From JAFAFN01 sp963707555 (GTDB lineage: Bacteria; Actinomycetota; Acidimicrobiia; Acidimicrobiales; Microtrichaceae), in the NCBI GenBank assembly GCA_963707555.1, contig CAVPQM010000002.1:62001-126000 (forward strand): a DNA stretch of 64,000 bases, in the 5' to 3' direction. Positions 1 through 9,498 of this stretch are shown piece by piece (position 1 is the first letter of the stretch; each line of letters starts with the position of its first letter). The notes under the pieces are model-generated. The model did no database searches. It worked only from the letters and a program-made list of their open reading frames with translations, and was not told the DNA's origin. A program made the translations under genes and the position numbers.

Positions 1-258
1 GGGAGCGACAGGTGCAGGATCGGTGGCATCTCCGGACGGTAGGAGCCGCACCGGAGGTGGTCCACGGAGTTGCGGACAGCGTCCCACCGCCCGCCGACTT
101 TCGGTCACTCGGGCGCAAAACGGACCCAGCGCCCCGAAGGGCGCCGGGCGGGCGACCCGGGCGGCGGGAGCCCTGGGTCACCATCTACCAGGTGGCGGGA
201 ACCTGGTAGCTCGGAACCTACTCCGCGCCGCGGTGTCGAGGATGGTCGAAAGGACCCG
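1..258. other. Window edge, no gene called
   Basis: No open frame in this stretch has a recognisable domain on either strand. It lies just downstream of the stop of nth. The only structure I see is the hairpin at 185-209. I looked for RNase P RNA and riboswitch core motifs here and did not find any. Confidence 0.4.
185..209 (-). terminator. Perfect 9-bp hairpin downstream of nth
   Basis: CTACCAGGT at 185-193 pairs perfectly with ACCTGGTAG at 201-209 around a 7-nt loop. It lies about 50 bases past the nth stop. There is no T-run after it, so intrinsic termination is only possible; it could also be a protein site. Confidence 0.4.
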
Positions 259-909
259 TCAGACCAACGATGACGGGCAGAAGTCCGACAGCACGCAGTC
301 GCCGCACTGGGGCTTTCGGGCGAAGCAGACACGTCGACCGTGCAGGATCAGGCGCAGGCTGAACGGACCCCGTTCGGCCAGCGGCACCATCGGGTTGAGG
401 GCGTACTCGACCTTGACCGGATCGGTTTCGTCGGTGAGCTGCAGGCGGTGCGAGAGGCGAAGGACGTGGGTGTCGACCGGCAGCCCCGGCAGGCCCAGGG
501 CCTCGGCCCGCACGACGTTCGCGGTCTTGCGGCCCACGCCCGGGAGCTTCACCAGGTCCTTCATCGCAGGTGGCACCTGTCCGCCGTGGCGATCCACCAG
601 CGCGGTCGCCATGCCGATGATGCTCTTGGTCTTCGCCTTGTAGAAACCGGTCGAGTGGACCAGCACCTCGACCTCCTCGGGGTCGGCGGCCGCCAGGTCC
701 TCGGGCGTCGGGAACCGGGCGAAGAGGTCCGGCGTGACCAGGTTGACCCGCTGATCGGTCGACTGCGCCGAGAGGATCGTCGCGGTCAGCAGCTCGAACG
801 CGTTGGTGTGGTCCAGCTCGCAGACGGCGTCCGGGTACTCGAGCGCGAGTCGCTCGTTCGTCAGTCGGGCCCGACCCTTGGGAGATCTCGGACGTCGGAA
901 GGCGGTCAT
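259..909 (-). CDS. nth: Endonuclease III (DNA glycosylase/AP lyase)
   Basis: Removes oxidised pyrimidines from DNA and nicks the abasic site in base excision repair. The 216-residue product is intact and of normal family length. The helix-hairpin-helix LPGVGRKTANVV is at about 122-133 and includes the catalytic Lys (about 128). The catalytic Asp is in VDTHV (about 146). Four cysteines at about 195, 202, 205 and 211 give the C-x6-C-x2-C-x5-C iron-sulfur loop. I chose the ATG at 909 over a start 66 bases upstream because a TACCGT -10 box sits seven bases before it. Divergent from mshD, with which it shares a promoter element. Confidence 0.95.
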   Translation of the reverse strand: MTAFRRPRSPKGRARLTNERLALEYPDAVCELDHTNAFELLTATILSAQSTDQRVNLVTPDLFARFPTPEDLAAADPEEVEVLVHSTGFYKAKTKSIIGMATALVDRHGGQVPPAMKDLVKLPGVGRKTANVVRAEALGLPGLPVDTHVLRLSHRLQLTDETDPVKVEYALNPMVPLAERGPFSLRLILHGRRVCFARKPQCGDCVLSDFCPSSLV

Positions 910-916
910 GCGGCGC

Positions 917-926
917 ACGGTAGCGT
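917..926. promoter_or_regulatory. Overlapping divergent -10 boxes, nth/mshD
   Basis: The ten bases ACGGTAGCGT read as TACCGT on the minus strand (922-917) and TAGCGT on the plus strand (921-926), sharing the TA at 921-922. The first lies 7 bases before the nth ATG and the second 9 bases before the mshD GTG, so both messages would be leaderless or nearly so. Confidence 0.65.
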
Positions 927-935
927 GGGCGTGCA

Positions 936-1603
936 GTGACCACCGCCGGCTCCGAACCGCACCGTTGGGTCTCACCCCTCACCGACGAGACCGACGCCCG
1001 TCTGCGCGCCGAGGGCTGGACGCGGGTCCGCACGCTGCACCAGATGCGCCGACCGCTCCCCCTTCCCGCCGAGCTGGTCGCAGGCGACGCGACCGCATCC
1101 GGGTGCGCCCCTTCACCGACTCCGACATCGAGCAGTTCCTCGCCGTCAACAACCGGGCGTTCTCGTGGCACCCCGACCAGGGCGGCTGGACCGCTGCGCA
1201 GGTGCACGAGCGTCAGGGCGAGCCGTGGTTCTCCGCCGACGGGTTCCTGCTGCACGACGGCGACGACGGCGTCGTCGACGGGTTCTGCTGGACCAAGGTG
1301 CACCCAGCGACCGACGACGACCCCGTCCTCGGCGAGATCTACGTCATCGCCGCGGACCCCTCGACCCACGGCACCGGACTCGGCCGGGCGCTGACCGTCG
1401 CCGGGCTGGAGCACCTGTCCGGGCTCGGCATCGACACGGGGATGCTCTACGTCGAGGCCGACAACGAGGCCGCGGTGTCGCTCTACGAGCGGCTCGGATT
1501 CTCGGTCCACCACAGCGACGCGGCCTACTCGCCCGCCGCCCCACCCACCGCGCCGCCCACCGGCTCCCCCGCTGCCCCACCCACTGCTGCGGACAACTCC
1601 TAG
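936..1603 (+). CDS. mshD: Mycothiol synthase MshD (GNAT), frame break
   Basis: Acetylates the cysteinyl-glucosaminyl-inositol precursor to finish mycothiol, the thiol redox buffer of Actinomycetota. The conserved C-terminal GNAT domain is clear: TKVHP, then LGEIYVIAADP, the acetyl-CoA loop GTGLGRAL, and LYVEADNEAAVSLYERLGF. The N-terminal part (WTRVRTLHQMRRPL) is in another frame, and the two join near 1080-1100. The product is shorter than the two-domain mycobacterial enzyme. It ends in a Pro/Ala-rich tail, and its TAG stop is part of the rlmN -10 box. Start chosen as GTG at 936, after TAGCGT. Confidence 0.8.
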
Positions 1604-1606
1604 GCT
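1601..1606 (+). promoter_or_regulatory. -10 box of rlmN (leaderless)
   Basis: TAGGCT lies seven bases before the rlmN ATG at 1614, which places the transcript start at or one base from the A of the start codon. It overlaps the mshD stop codon. Confidence 0.55.
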
Positions 1607-1613
1607 GGGACAC

Positions 1614-2682
1614 ATGCCCCACGAGTCCCGGTACGACCTCGATCGGGACGCCTGGAGCGCCCTGCTGGGTGACGAGCCGCGTTTCCGCCTCGAACAGATC
1701 TGGAACGGGCTCTACCACCAGGGTCGCCCGCTCGAAGAGCTCTCGACGTTGCCGAAGCCGCTGCGAGAGCGACTCGCCGCCGCAGCGCCGCTCGCGTTGA
1801 CGCCGGTCACGGAGTCGGTCAGCGACGACGGCGACACCATCAAGTTCCTGTGGGAGCTCGACGGCGGCGCCCGGGTCGAGACGGTGCTGATGCACTACCG
1901 CGACCGCTCGACGGTGTGCCTGTCGACCCAGGCCGGCTGCGCGATGGCGTGCAGCTTCTGCGCGACGGGCCAGGCGGGGTTCGAACGCCACCTCTCGGTC
2001 GGCGAGATCGTCGAGCAGCTCGCGGTGGCGCGTCAGCGTGCCGCTGCCGGGCCGACGCCGCGGCGTGTCTCCAACATCGTCTTCATGGGCATGGGCGAAC
2101 CGCTCGCCAACTACGACCACACGTGGGCCGCGATCCGGCGCATCCACGGCGACATGGAGATCGGTGCCCGACACCTCACCGTGTCCACCGTCGGCGTCGT
2201 GCCCGGCATCCGGCGCATGGCGACCGAGGACCTGCCGGTGAACCTGGCCGTGTCCCTGCACGCCGCGGACGACGTGCTGCGCGACGAGCTCGTGCCGCTC
2301 AACCGTCGCTACCCGCTCGAGGAGCTCACCCAGGCCTGTATCGACTACTACGAGGCCACCCACCGACGGGTCAGCTTCGAGTGGGCGATGATCGACGGGG
2401 TCAACGATCGCCTCGAGGACGCCGAACGCCTCGCCGCCATCGCCCGTCGGGTGCGGGCGCACGTGAACCTCATCCCGCTGAACCCCACGCCGGGCTACGC
2501 CGTGCGCGGCTCCTCGGGCAACCGGGTGCGAGCGTTCCGCGACCGAGCTCGAGCGACACGGCGTGAACGTCACGGTGCGCGACACACGGGGCTCCGAGAT
2601 CGATGCGGCGTGCGGCCAGCTGCGAGCCGGCCACGAGGCCACCCCGGTGCGGAGGCCGCGCCGCAAGGTCGCCAGCAGCTGA
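1614..2682 (+). CDS. rlmN: 23S rRNA A2503 / tRNA A37 C2-methyltransferase
   Basis: Radical-SAM enzyme that methylates C2 of A2503 in 23S rRNA and A37 in some tRNAs. Visible are the radical-SAM cluster motif CAMACSFCATG (C-x3-C-x2-C), the GMGEPLANY glycine-rich SAM loop, and HLTVSTVG and NLAVSLHA strands. The C-terminal part (HGVNVTVRDTRGSEIDAACGQL) contains the second catalytic Cys region and is in a different frame. One extra C at about 2543 (GACCGAGCTC where GACGAGCTC is expected) explains the break, and removing it gives the natural TGA at 2680-2682. About 355 residues, normal for the family. Confidence 0.92.
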
Positions 2683-2700
2683 GCACTCCCGAATTCCGAC

Positions 2701-2806
2701 TCCGTTCCGGGGTCAGGACCCGAATCCGAGTCGGATGTCGGAGTGGAGACGACATCGGGCTCCGTTCCGGGGTCAGGACCCGAATCCGGATCGGATGTCG
2801 GAGTGG
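2701..2806. repeat. Two 46-bp direct repeats, 60-bp period
   Basis: 2701-2746 and 2761-2806 are identical except for an AG/GA swap (44 of 46 bases). Each copy has two short inverted repeats, GGGTC-AG-GACCC and a palindrome around ATCCG/CGGAT. The pair fills the gap between convergent rlmN and the nucleotidyltransferase, so a two-way terminator or a repeat-family insertion is possible. Confidence 0.7.
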
Positions 2807-2830
2807 GTTCGCCGTTCGGGCGGGCAGTGG

Positions 2831-3618
2831 TCAGCGGCAGAGCACGGTGCGACGGTCGTCCATGCGGATCGCGTCGACGAGGTGCTCGTGGGGGCCGACG
2901 GTCGCGCCGGGCCAGACGACGGACCGTTCGACCACACCCTGCACGTCCGCGCCGTCGCCGATCACGGACTGCGCCACCGGACCAGGCCAGGTTGGCTCGC
3001 AGGTAGTCGCGAGGGGTGGCGCAGTCGACGACGGCGCCGTCGTGGTGGACCGCGTCGAGGCGACCGGCGGCGAGCTCGTCGCGCCACAGCGCCTCCCACA
3101 GCCCGCTGGGTCCGGGCGCCAGCCCGGCGACGGACCGCCACGGGAGGATCGAGGCGACGATGCCGCTGCGGGGACCGAACGGCAGCGGCGTCGAAGCCAG
3201 GATCCGCACCCGCTCGCCGTCCCACCCGTCGACGAACGCAGCCAGGTCGGCGTCGCTGCCAGGTGTCGCCGTTGACGACCACGGCGCCGCGGCCGTCGAG
3301 CCAGGGCGCGAGGTGGGCGACGGCTCCTGCGGTGCCGAGCGCCACCGGGTCCTCGACCGACAGGTGGATCGGCCGTCGATCGGCCTCGATGCGCTGTGCC
3401 ACGTGTCGCTCGATCTGCTCGCGGCCGTGGTGACAGTTGACCGCGAGATCGGCGACTGCCGGCTCCAGCGCGTCGAGCGCCCAGTCGAGCAGGGCGCGGT
3501 CGCCGACGGGGCACAACGGCTTCGGCCGCAGGGACGTGAGAGGTCGGAGTCGTGTCCCGGCGCCCGCTGCGAGAGCGATGCCAGCGAGGTCGGAGCGTGC
3601 TGCTTGACTGTCATCCAT
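2831..3618 (-). CDS. NDP-sugar nucleotidyltransferase, two frame breaks
   Basis: Member of the NTP_transferase family (GalU/RfbA/ManC-like) that joins an NTP and a sugar phosphate. The N terminus has the signature LAAGAGTRLRPLT followed by RPKPLCPVG, then a VNGDTW metal-binding strand. Continuation needs two frame changes: near 3265 (removing one C gives NGDTWSDADLAAF) and near 2985 (leading into AQSVIGDGADVQG, the start of a left-handed beta-helix hexapeptide stretch). About 260 residues. The substrate sugar cannot be told from the sequence. The ATG at 3618 overlaps the start of the divergent membrane protein gene. Confidence 0.75.
3604..3609 (+). promoter_or_regulatory. Possible -10 box of the small membrane protein gene
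   Basis: TTGACT lies seven bases before the ATG at 3617. It matches the spacing of the other -10 boxes in this window but lacks the TA, so it is weak. Confidence 0.25.
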
Positions 3619-4003
3619 GTCGGAACGCCGCTGGTTCAATCCGAACGTGCCACAGACGCTGTACATCGCACAGTTCCTGTTGTACTTCGACGCCTTCTGG
3701 GCGCTGCTCGGGCTCTTCGGCAGCGGCGGGCTCGGGCCGCTCGGCCTGTTGGCGCTCGCAGCGTACGTCTACGGCGCCTACGGCATCGCGAACGAGAAGA
3801 AGCTCGGCTACCAGGTGGCCGTGGTGGCATCGTTCATCCCGCTCGCCCTTCGCTTCCTGCAGATGGTCATCGGTGTCCACGGCGCCGACGTGAGCTACGT
3901 CCTGTTCTCGAACGGCATCATCACGGTGCTCTTCGAGTATGCGTTGATCGCACTGCTGCTGCACCCGATGTCGCGCGAGCACCAGAAGATCTGGTTCCGC
4001 TGA
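3617..4003 (+). CDS. Small integral membrane protein, unknown function
   Basis: Intact frame of 128 residues. I see about four hydrophobic segments: roughly 14-35, 40-58, 68-88 and 94-115, with a charged end (HPMSREHQKIWFR). No family recognised. If the ATG at 3617 is used, its start codon overlaps the divergent nucleotidyltransferase start at 3618. A GTG at 3647 (VPQTLYIAQF) is an alternative that would leave room for regulation. It is followed after about 90 bases by the MaoC-type gene on the same strand. Confidence 0.7.
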   Translation: MSERRWFNPNVPQTLYIAQFLLYFDAFWALLGLFGSGGLGPLGLLALAAYVYGAYGIANEKKLGYQVAVVASFIPLALRFLQMVIGVHGADVSYVLFSNGIITVLFEYALIALLLHPMSREHQKIWFR

Positions 4004-4096
4004 CCCGGAGCGTCAGCCCCTCGGTCGATGTGGCGGCGGTGATGTTGCAGCAGGTCCGAGTGGCCGCACGGGGCGAGTCGCGACAATGATCGGGCC

Positions 4097-4557
4097 ATGG
4101 CGAACGACATCAAAGGCATCGCAGGGCTCAAGGAGCTCGTAGGAACCCATCTCGGCACCTCCGACTGGCTCGAGATCACCCAGGAGCGGGTGAACACCTT
4201 CGCCGACGCGACCGGTGACCACCAGTGGATCCACGTCGACCCCGAGCGGCGCCAAGGACGGCCCGTTCGGCGGCACGATCGCCCACGGCTACCTGACCCT
4301 GTCGCTCGGTCCGGTCCTGTTCCCGTCGATCGCCACCGTCAGCGGCATCAAGATGGGCGTCAACTACGGCGCCGGCAAGGTCCGCTTCCTGTCGCCGGTC
4401 AAGGTCGGCGCCAACCTGCGTCTCGAGCGCCGAGCTGACCTCGCTCGAGGAGCTTCCCGGCAACGGCGCGCAGGTCTACATGACCTTCACCTTCGAGATC
4501 GAGGGCAGCGAGAAGCCCGCCGCCGTCGCGGAGATCATCTTCCGCTACTACGAGTGA
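4097..4557 (+). CDS. MaoC-like (R)-enoyl-CoA hydratase, two frame breaks
   Basis: Hot-dog-fold hydratase acting on enoyl-CoA esters. The hydratase-2 motif is visible: FADATGDHQWIHVDPERA followed by GPFGGTIAHGYLTLSL, with the catalytic Asp and His. Two single-base insertions break the frame: an extra G near 4248 (GAGCGGCGCC) and an extra C near 4430 (GAGCGCCGAGCTG). Removing them gives ELTSLEELPGNGAQVY and a natural stop at 4555-4557, for about 153 residues, normal for single-domain MaoC proteins. It sits alone between two small gaps. Confidence 0.85.
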
Positions 4558-4589
4558 GCTGACCGGGCCTCGACCCCACGACCGTTGCG

Positions 4590-4613
4590 CTGCCGGCCTC
4601 TCGGGGCCGGCAG
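4590..4613 (+). terminator. GC-rich hairpin after the MaoC gene
   Basis: CTGCCGGCC at 4590-4598 pairs with GGCCGGCAG at 4605-4613 around a 6-base loop, 32 bases after the stop. No T-run follows. This is a likely terminator by position, in line with U-poor hairpins often seen in high-GC Actinomycetota. Confidence 0.5.
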
Positions 4614-4740
4614 TGCCGCGTCCGGGCCGACGTCCGCGGCCACGCCGGTGTCCGCGCCCAGGAGCGCAGCCGGATCAGCGGCCGGATCAGCGGCGTGTGC
4701 AGCGTCTCAGGTGCAGACCGGTCCCGAGCGGATGCGGCCG

Positions 4741-4746
4741 TACGCT
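4741..4746 (+). promoter_or_regulatory. -10 box of the lipoprotein peptidase gene
   Basis: TACGCT lies exactly seven bases before the GTG start at 4754, which makes a leaderless message likely. Confidence 0.5.
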
Positions 4747-4753
4747 GATCGCC

Positions 4754-6367
4754 GTGTCGTCGCCAGTCCTCCCCCCGTCCGGCATCCGCCGGCCCCCAGC
4801 GACCGGGTCAACGGGGCCCGGGTCAACGGGGCCCGGGTCGGCGGCTCGCCGGCCGATGGTCGCGCTCGCCGCGCTGACGGCGGCGCTGCTGGTGCTGACC
4901 GGTTGCAGCGACGCGGAGCCGATCTCGTCCTCGGCGACCTCGCCGCCGCGACCCACCTCGACGACCGAACCGACGACCTCCGAGCCCGCCGAGGAACCCG
5001 AGACGGTCGCCGTGACGGGCATCCCCGACGACTGGACCCCCGCCCCGCTCGCCTGGGGTGCGTGCGAGGACCCGGCGATCACCGAGTGCACGACGCTCGC
5101 CGTGCCGCTCGACTGGAGCGACGTGCAGGGCCCCACGATCGACCTGGCGCTGGGTCGGCAGCGAGCGTTGCGCGAACCGATCGGCCCGCTGATGATGAAC
5201 CCCGGCGGGCCGGGCGCGTCGGGGCTCGAGTTCCTCTCGTACTCCCTCGTGTCGTCCGAGGTGCGCGACCGGTTCGACCTGGTCAGCTGGGACCCACGTG
5301 GTGTGGGCGCGTCGACCGCGGTGTCCTGCGGCGCGGGCTCCGCCGAGCTGTTCGCCCAGCGACCCCTCACCCGACGACGACGCCGAGACCGCCGCCCTCG
5401 AGCCGGCGGCCGCCGCGCTGTCGAGCGAGTGCGCCGCCGACCTGGACCTGCTCGAACAGATCGGCACCTGGAACGTCGCCCGTGACATGGAGGCGATCCG
5501 CCGGGCGCTCGGCTCGCCGCCGCTCAACTACCTGGGCTTCTCCTACGGCACGCACATCGGCCAGGCCTACGCCGAGCTGTACCCCGACGAGATCCGAGCG
5601 ATGGTGCTCGACGGCGTCGTCGACCCCGCACAGGGCTTCGCGGAGTTCCTGCTCGGCCAGACCGCGGCGTTCGACGCCGCGTTCGAACGCAACGCCGCGG
5701 CATGTGCCGCGGCGGGCCGAGCGGTCTGCGGCGTCGACGACCTGGGCGCGGCCTTCGACCAGGTGATGGCCCAGGTCGAGACCGCGCCGCTCGGGTCCGG
5801 GCGCACGCACCGTCGGACCCGGCGAGCTGGGCACCGCGGCGGTTGCGACCAGCTACCGCAACGACGGCTGGCGCGACCTGGGCCCGGCGCTGCGCAGGCG
5901 CGCTCGAGGGCGACGGTTCGTCACTGCGCCAGCTCGCGGAGTCCTACTACGACTTCGGCTCGTACGGTGCGTACGCCGGTGTCGTGTGCACCGACAGCGC
6001 CCCGCCGCGGGGCGCCGAGGCGTTCCGTCAGTTCGCGGCGCAGGCCGAGGCACTGTCGCCACGCTTCGGCGCCGGTGTGGCGAACGAGATGCTGCCCTGC
6101 GCCACCTGGCCGGCCGGACCGACGGGCGAACCGACGGCGATCACCGCCCCGGGCGCACCGCCGATCCTGGTGGTCGGCAACACCGGCGACGCAGCGACGC
6201 CCTACGAGAACGCCGTCATCGTGGCCGATCGGCTGTCCTCCGGGGTGCTCGTCACCGCCGACATCGACGGCCACACCGCCTACGGGACCAACCAGTGCGT
6301 CACCGACGTCGTCGACGACTACCTGGTCCGCCTCGTCGTGCCGAGCAGCGACCCGCACTGCACCTGA
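4754..6367 (+). CDS. Secreted tripeptidyl-aminopeptidase-like lipoprotein, frame breaks
   Basis: Alpha/beta-hydrolase peptidase of the actinobacterial TAP (S33) type, anchored outside the membrane. The N terminus is basic and Gly/Pro-rich with repeated GSTGPGST, then a hydrophobic helix ending in the lipobox LTGC, then a Ser/Thr/Pro linker. The oxyanion loop is MMNPGGPGASG, the nucleophile Ser is in GFSYGTH, the acid is in VGNTGDAATPYENA, and the His is in DGHTAYGTNQCV near the C terminus. Frame changes are needed near 5365, 5800 and 5895. About 535 residues. The exact substrate is unknown. Confidence 0.85.
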
Positions 6368-6496
6368 GCCGCGGCCACGCGCCACCGCCGGGCTCGCCCT
6401 GTCGACGACCGGCGGCACGTAGCATCCGGGGCACGCTCTCCTTCGGGAGGGCCACCGGCCGGTCCACCGCCCGGTGGGACGGTCCGGGGGATCAAC

Positions 6497-8174
6497 GTGG
6501 AGTTCAACCTCGCTCAGGTGCACGAGGCCGTCGAGGCCGCCGTGCCGGATCGCGAGTGCATCGTGTTCCGCGACCGCCGGCTCAGCTACGCCGAGGTCGG
6601 CGATCGGACCCGGCGACTCGCCAACGCGCTGCGCGACCGTGGCCTGGGACGCGTGGCTGAGCGCACCGACGTCGACGGCCGACCGCTGCTCGAGCGCCAC
6701 GTCAGCGGTCAGGACCACGTCGCGCTCTACCTGCACAACGGCAACGAGTACCTCGAGGGGATGCTCGGCGCGTACAAGGCACGGATGGTGCCCTTCAACG
6801 TCAACTACCGCTACGTCGCCGAGGAGTTGGAGTACCTGCTGCGCGACGCCGGGGCGACGGCGATCGTGTTCCACTCCACGTTCGCCCGGACGCTCGACGA
6901 GGTCCGCGACCGGCTGCCGGAGCTGCGCGGTCCTGTTGCAGGTGCGCGACGGCAGCGACGACACGCTGCTCGACGGTGCCGAGTGGTACGAAGACGTGCT
7001 CGCCGCCAGCTCGAACCAACTCGACCAGGAGCTGCGCGACTCGTGGTCGCCCGACGACCTGTACATGCTCTGCACCGGCGGCACGACGGGGCTGCCCAAG
7101 GGCGTGCTGTGGCGCCAGGCCGACATCTTCGTCGGCGCCCTCGGCGGACGGCGCCTCGACAACCGCGAGGAGTGGACCTCGATCGACGAGATCGTCGCGA
7201 CACGCGGCGAACGGCGGCATGCGGCTGGTCGCCGGCCCGCCGTTCATGCACGGCGCCGCGCACTGGATGGCCCTCAACGGCTTCACGAACGCCAACACGA
7301 TCCTGGTGCCCGGGGTGGTCGACCACCTCGACCCCGACGACGTGCTCGCGACTGATCGAGCGCGAGCAGGGCAACGTCCTGCTCATCGTCGGCGACGCCT
7401 TCGGCCGCCCGCTCGTCGAGGCGATGGAACGCGGCGACCACGAACTGTCGTCGCTGCTCGTCACGATCACCGGCGGCGCCGCGCTGTCGGCCGGGGTGAA
7501 GGAACGGCTGCTCGCCGCGGTGCCCACGATGATGGTGCATCGACGGTCTCGGCGCCTCCGAGACGGGTCAGCAGGCGAGCCAGCTCACCTCGGCGGGGCA
7601 ATCGCGCGACGACGGGCACCTTCGAGCCCGGACCCGGCATGTGCATCCTGGACGAGTCCCTCACGCAGGTGCTGCCCGCGGGGCACGCCGAGACGGGCTG
7701 GCTCGCCCAGAGCGGACGGGTGCCGCTCGGCTACCTCGGCGACGCGGACAAGACCGCTGCGCACGTTCCCGACGATCGACGGCGTGCGCTACTCGGTGCC
7801 CGGCGATCGGGCCCGACTGACCGCGGACGGCGTGCTCGAGCTGTACGGCCGTGACTCGGTGACCATCAACTCCGGCGGCGAGAAGATCTTCGCCGAAGAG
7901 GTCGAACAGGCCGTGCTGGCCCACCCCTCGGTCGCCGACTGCCTGGTGGCGGGTCGACCCTCGGAGCGCTGGGGCCACGAGGTCGTGGCCGTCGTGCAGC
8001 TCGTCGACGGCGTCGAGGCCAGCGACGACGACCTGCTCGAGGAGGCCGCCCGCCACGTCGCCCGCTACAAGCTGCCCAAGCACGTCGTCCGCGTCGAGCC
8101 GGGTGCACCGGGCGCCGTCGGGCAAGGCCGACTACCGCTGGGCCCGGGACATTGCCGCGGGCGTCACCGACTGA
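6497..8174 (+). CDS. Acyl-CoA synthetase (AMP-binding), many frame breaks
   Basis: Activates a carboxylic acid to its acyl-AMP and then to the CoA thioester. Motifs in order are the P-loop CTGGTTGLPKGVLW, PPFMHGAAHW, ITGGAALS, GYLGDADKT, the YSVPGDRARLTADG hinge region, GRDSVTINSGGEKIFAEEVE, and the terminal catalytic Lys in PSGKADYRW. At least six frame changes are required (near 6930, 7205, 7355, 7545, 7760 and 8105). About 555 residues when joined. The GTG start follows GGGGGAT by 7-8 bases, and a TAGCAT box at 6419-6424 would give a leader of about 70 bases. Probably a fatty-acid or aromatic-acid ligase; the substrate is not predictable. Confidence 0.85.
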
Positions 8175-8213
8175 CACCGGTCGAAGGCCGCTCGGCGTCT
8201 CGCAGATGGACGC

Positions 8214-9498
8214 CTACTCGATCGTGAACGGCACCCGCGGGAGCAGATGCTGCTGCCCGTCGATGTCGACCGACGCGACGATCTCGTAGTCGCCCGGCGC
8301 CAGCGCGGGGTCGTCCGAGGTGTCCGCCGATGCGGTCGCAGCCGTCACGGTGATCTGGAGCGGTTCGCCGGGGCCCGCTGTCACCGGTGCCGGCAGCATC
8401 AGCCTGCTGAAGCGGACGACCTCGGCCCCGACGACCTCGTCGGTACCCGCCCGCACCACCACGCCGGCGACCGGCTCGATCGACGTCGGGGTCCACGCGA
8501 AGGTCCGATCCGAGCGCAGCTCGACGACCGCCTCGACGTCGTCGCCGCCCCGAACGGCGCCCGCGTGATCGACGTCCGCCGCCCCGACCGCCCCGGGTGG
8601 CGCCTGGCCGACCGGCACGATCGGGATGCCCGTGGGGAGCGCCGGCACCGTCGGGGTCGGGTCACCTGCGCAGCGCCGGAGGCTGCCGTCGGTGTCGCCC
8701 TGGTAGCGCTTCGCGCCGATGACGAACTGCGCCATGCCGGGGTGTGCGGCGGCGACGCGTTCGGCCAGGCCGATCTGGTCGGCGCGGCAGCTGGGCATGC
8801 AGTCCGTTCCACGAGGGCCCCGTCGAGAGCACACCACCGTCGGCGACCGCAGGGTCGGCATGCAGTTCGGCCTGCGCCGCCATCATCTCGGCGAGGGTCG
8901 ACGGGGCGCCTCGCACGACGACCGAGTCCGGGTGGTCGACGGTTGCCCGTAGTGCGGTGAGGTGCGCACCGAGATCGGAGTCGTCCGCGAAGACGGCGAC
9001 GACGAGCGATCCGCCGTCTGCGTTGTCGTACCCGCTGGCGACGACGTCGGGTTGCGCATCGGCGTAGGTCGTCACCTGCTGCTGCGTTGCGAGGAGCTCC
9101 TCCTGGGTGCGTCGGCGGGTCCCTGCCGTCATCGCTTCGGACAGATCGAACCCGATCGGCATCGGGGGTCGGCAGTGGATCGCCGGACCGAGCTCGACTC
9201 CCTCTCGCGGCGACGGATCGACGGCGGGCTCGGTCGATGTCGTGTGGCCCGTCGAGGCCAGTTCGCTGCGGTCCGGTCCGTCGTCTCGTGACACGAACGC
9301 TGCCGCGCCGACGACCACCACGAGCGCCGCCGTGACGCCGACGACCGAACGGGCTGCGCGTCGCCGCACCCGGCGGCGATGCCCAGCTCCCAGCTCCGCG
9401 ACCGTCGGCGTCGGTGTCGCCGCCGAGTCGACCCGCACGCGCTGCGCCGCGGCGTCCAGCGCCGGATCGTGCTCGTCGATCCCCGATCCGTCGTTCAT
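8214..9498 (-). CDS. One-TM extracytoplasmic protein, probable sigma-factor partner
   Basis: Starts at ATG 9498, overlapping the sigma-factor stop by four bases (ATGA), so the two are translationally coupled. About 60 cytoplasmic residues precede one membrane helix (ARSVVGVTAALVVVVGAAAF). A large outer part follows with no domain I recognise; the C-terminal third (LALAPGDYEIVASVDI, then LLPRVPFTIE) reads as a beta-sandwich. One frame break near 8812. The topology and the coupling suggest an anti-sigma or sensor role. I see no anti-sigma zinc motif (HxxxCxxC), so this is inference. Confidence 0.6.

Noticed and set aside
1..258. Possible RNase P RNA or riboswitch at the window edge
   Set aside because: Core motifs of RNase P RNA and of cobalamin, TPP, FMN and SAM riboswitches are not visible; only one hairpin is seen.
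23..643. Plus-strand open frame at the left edge
   Set aside because: Antisense to nth over most of its length and Arg/Pro-rich without a domain.
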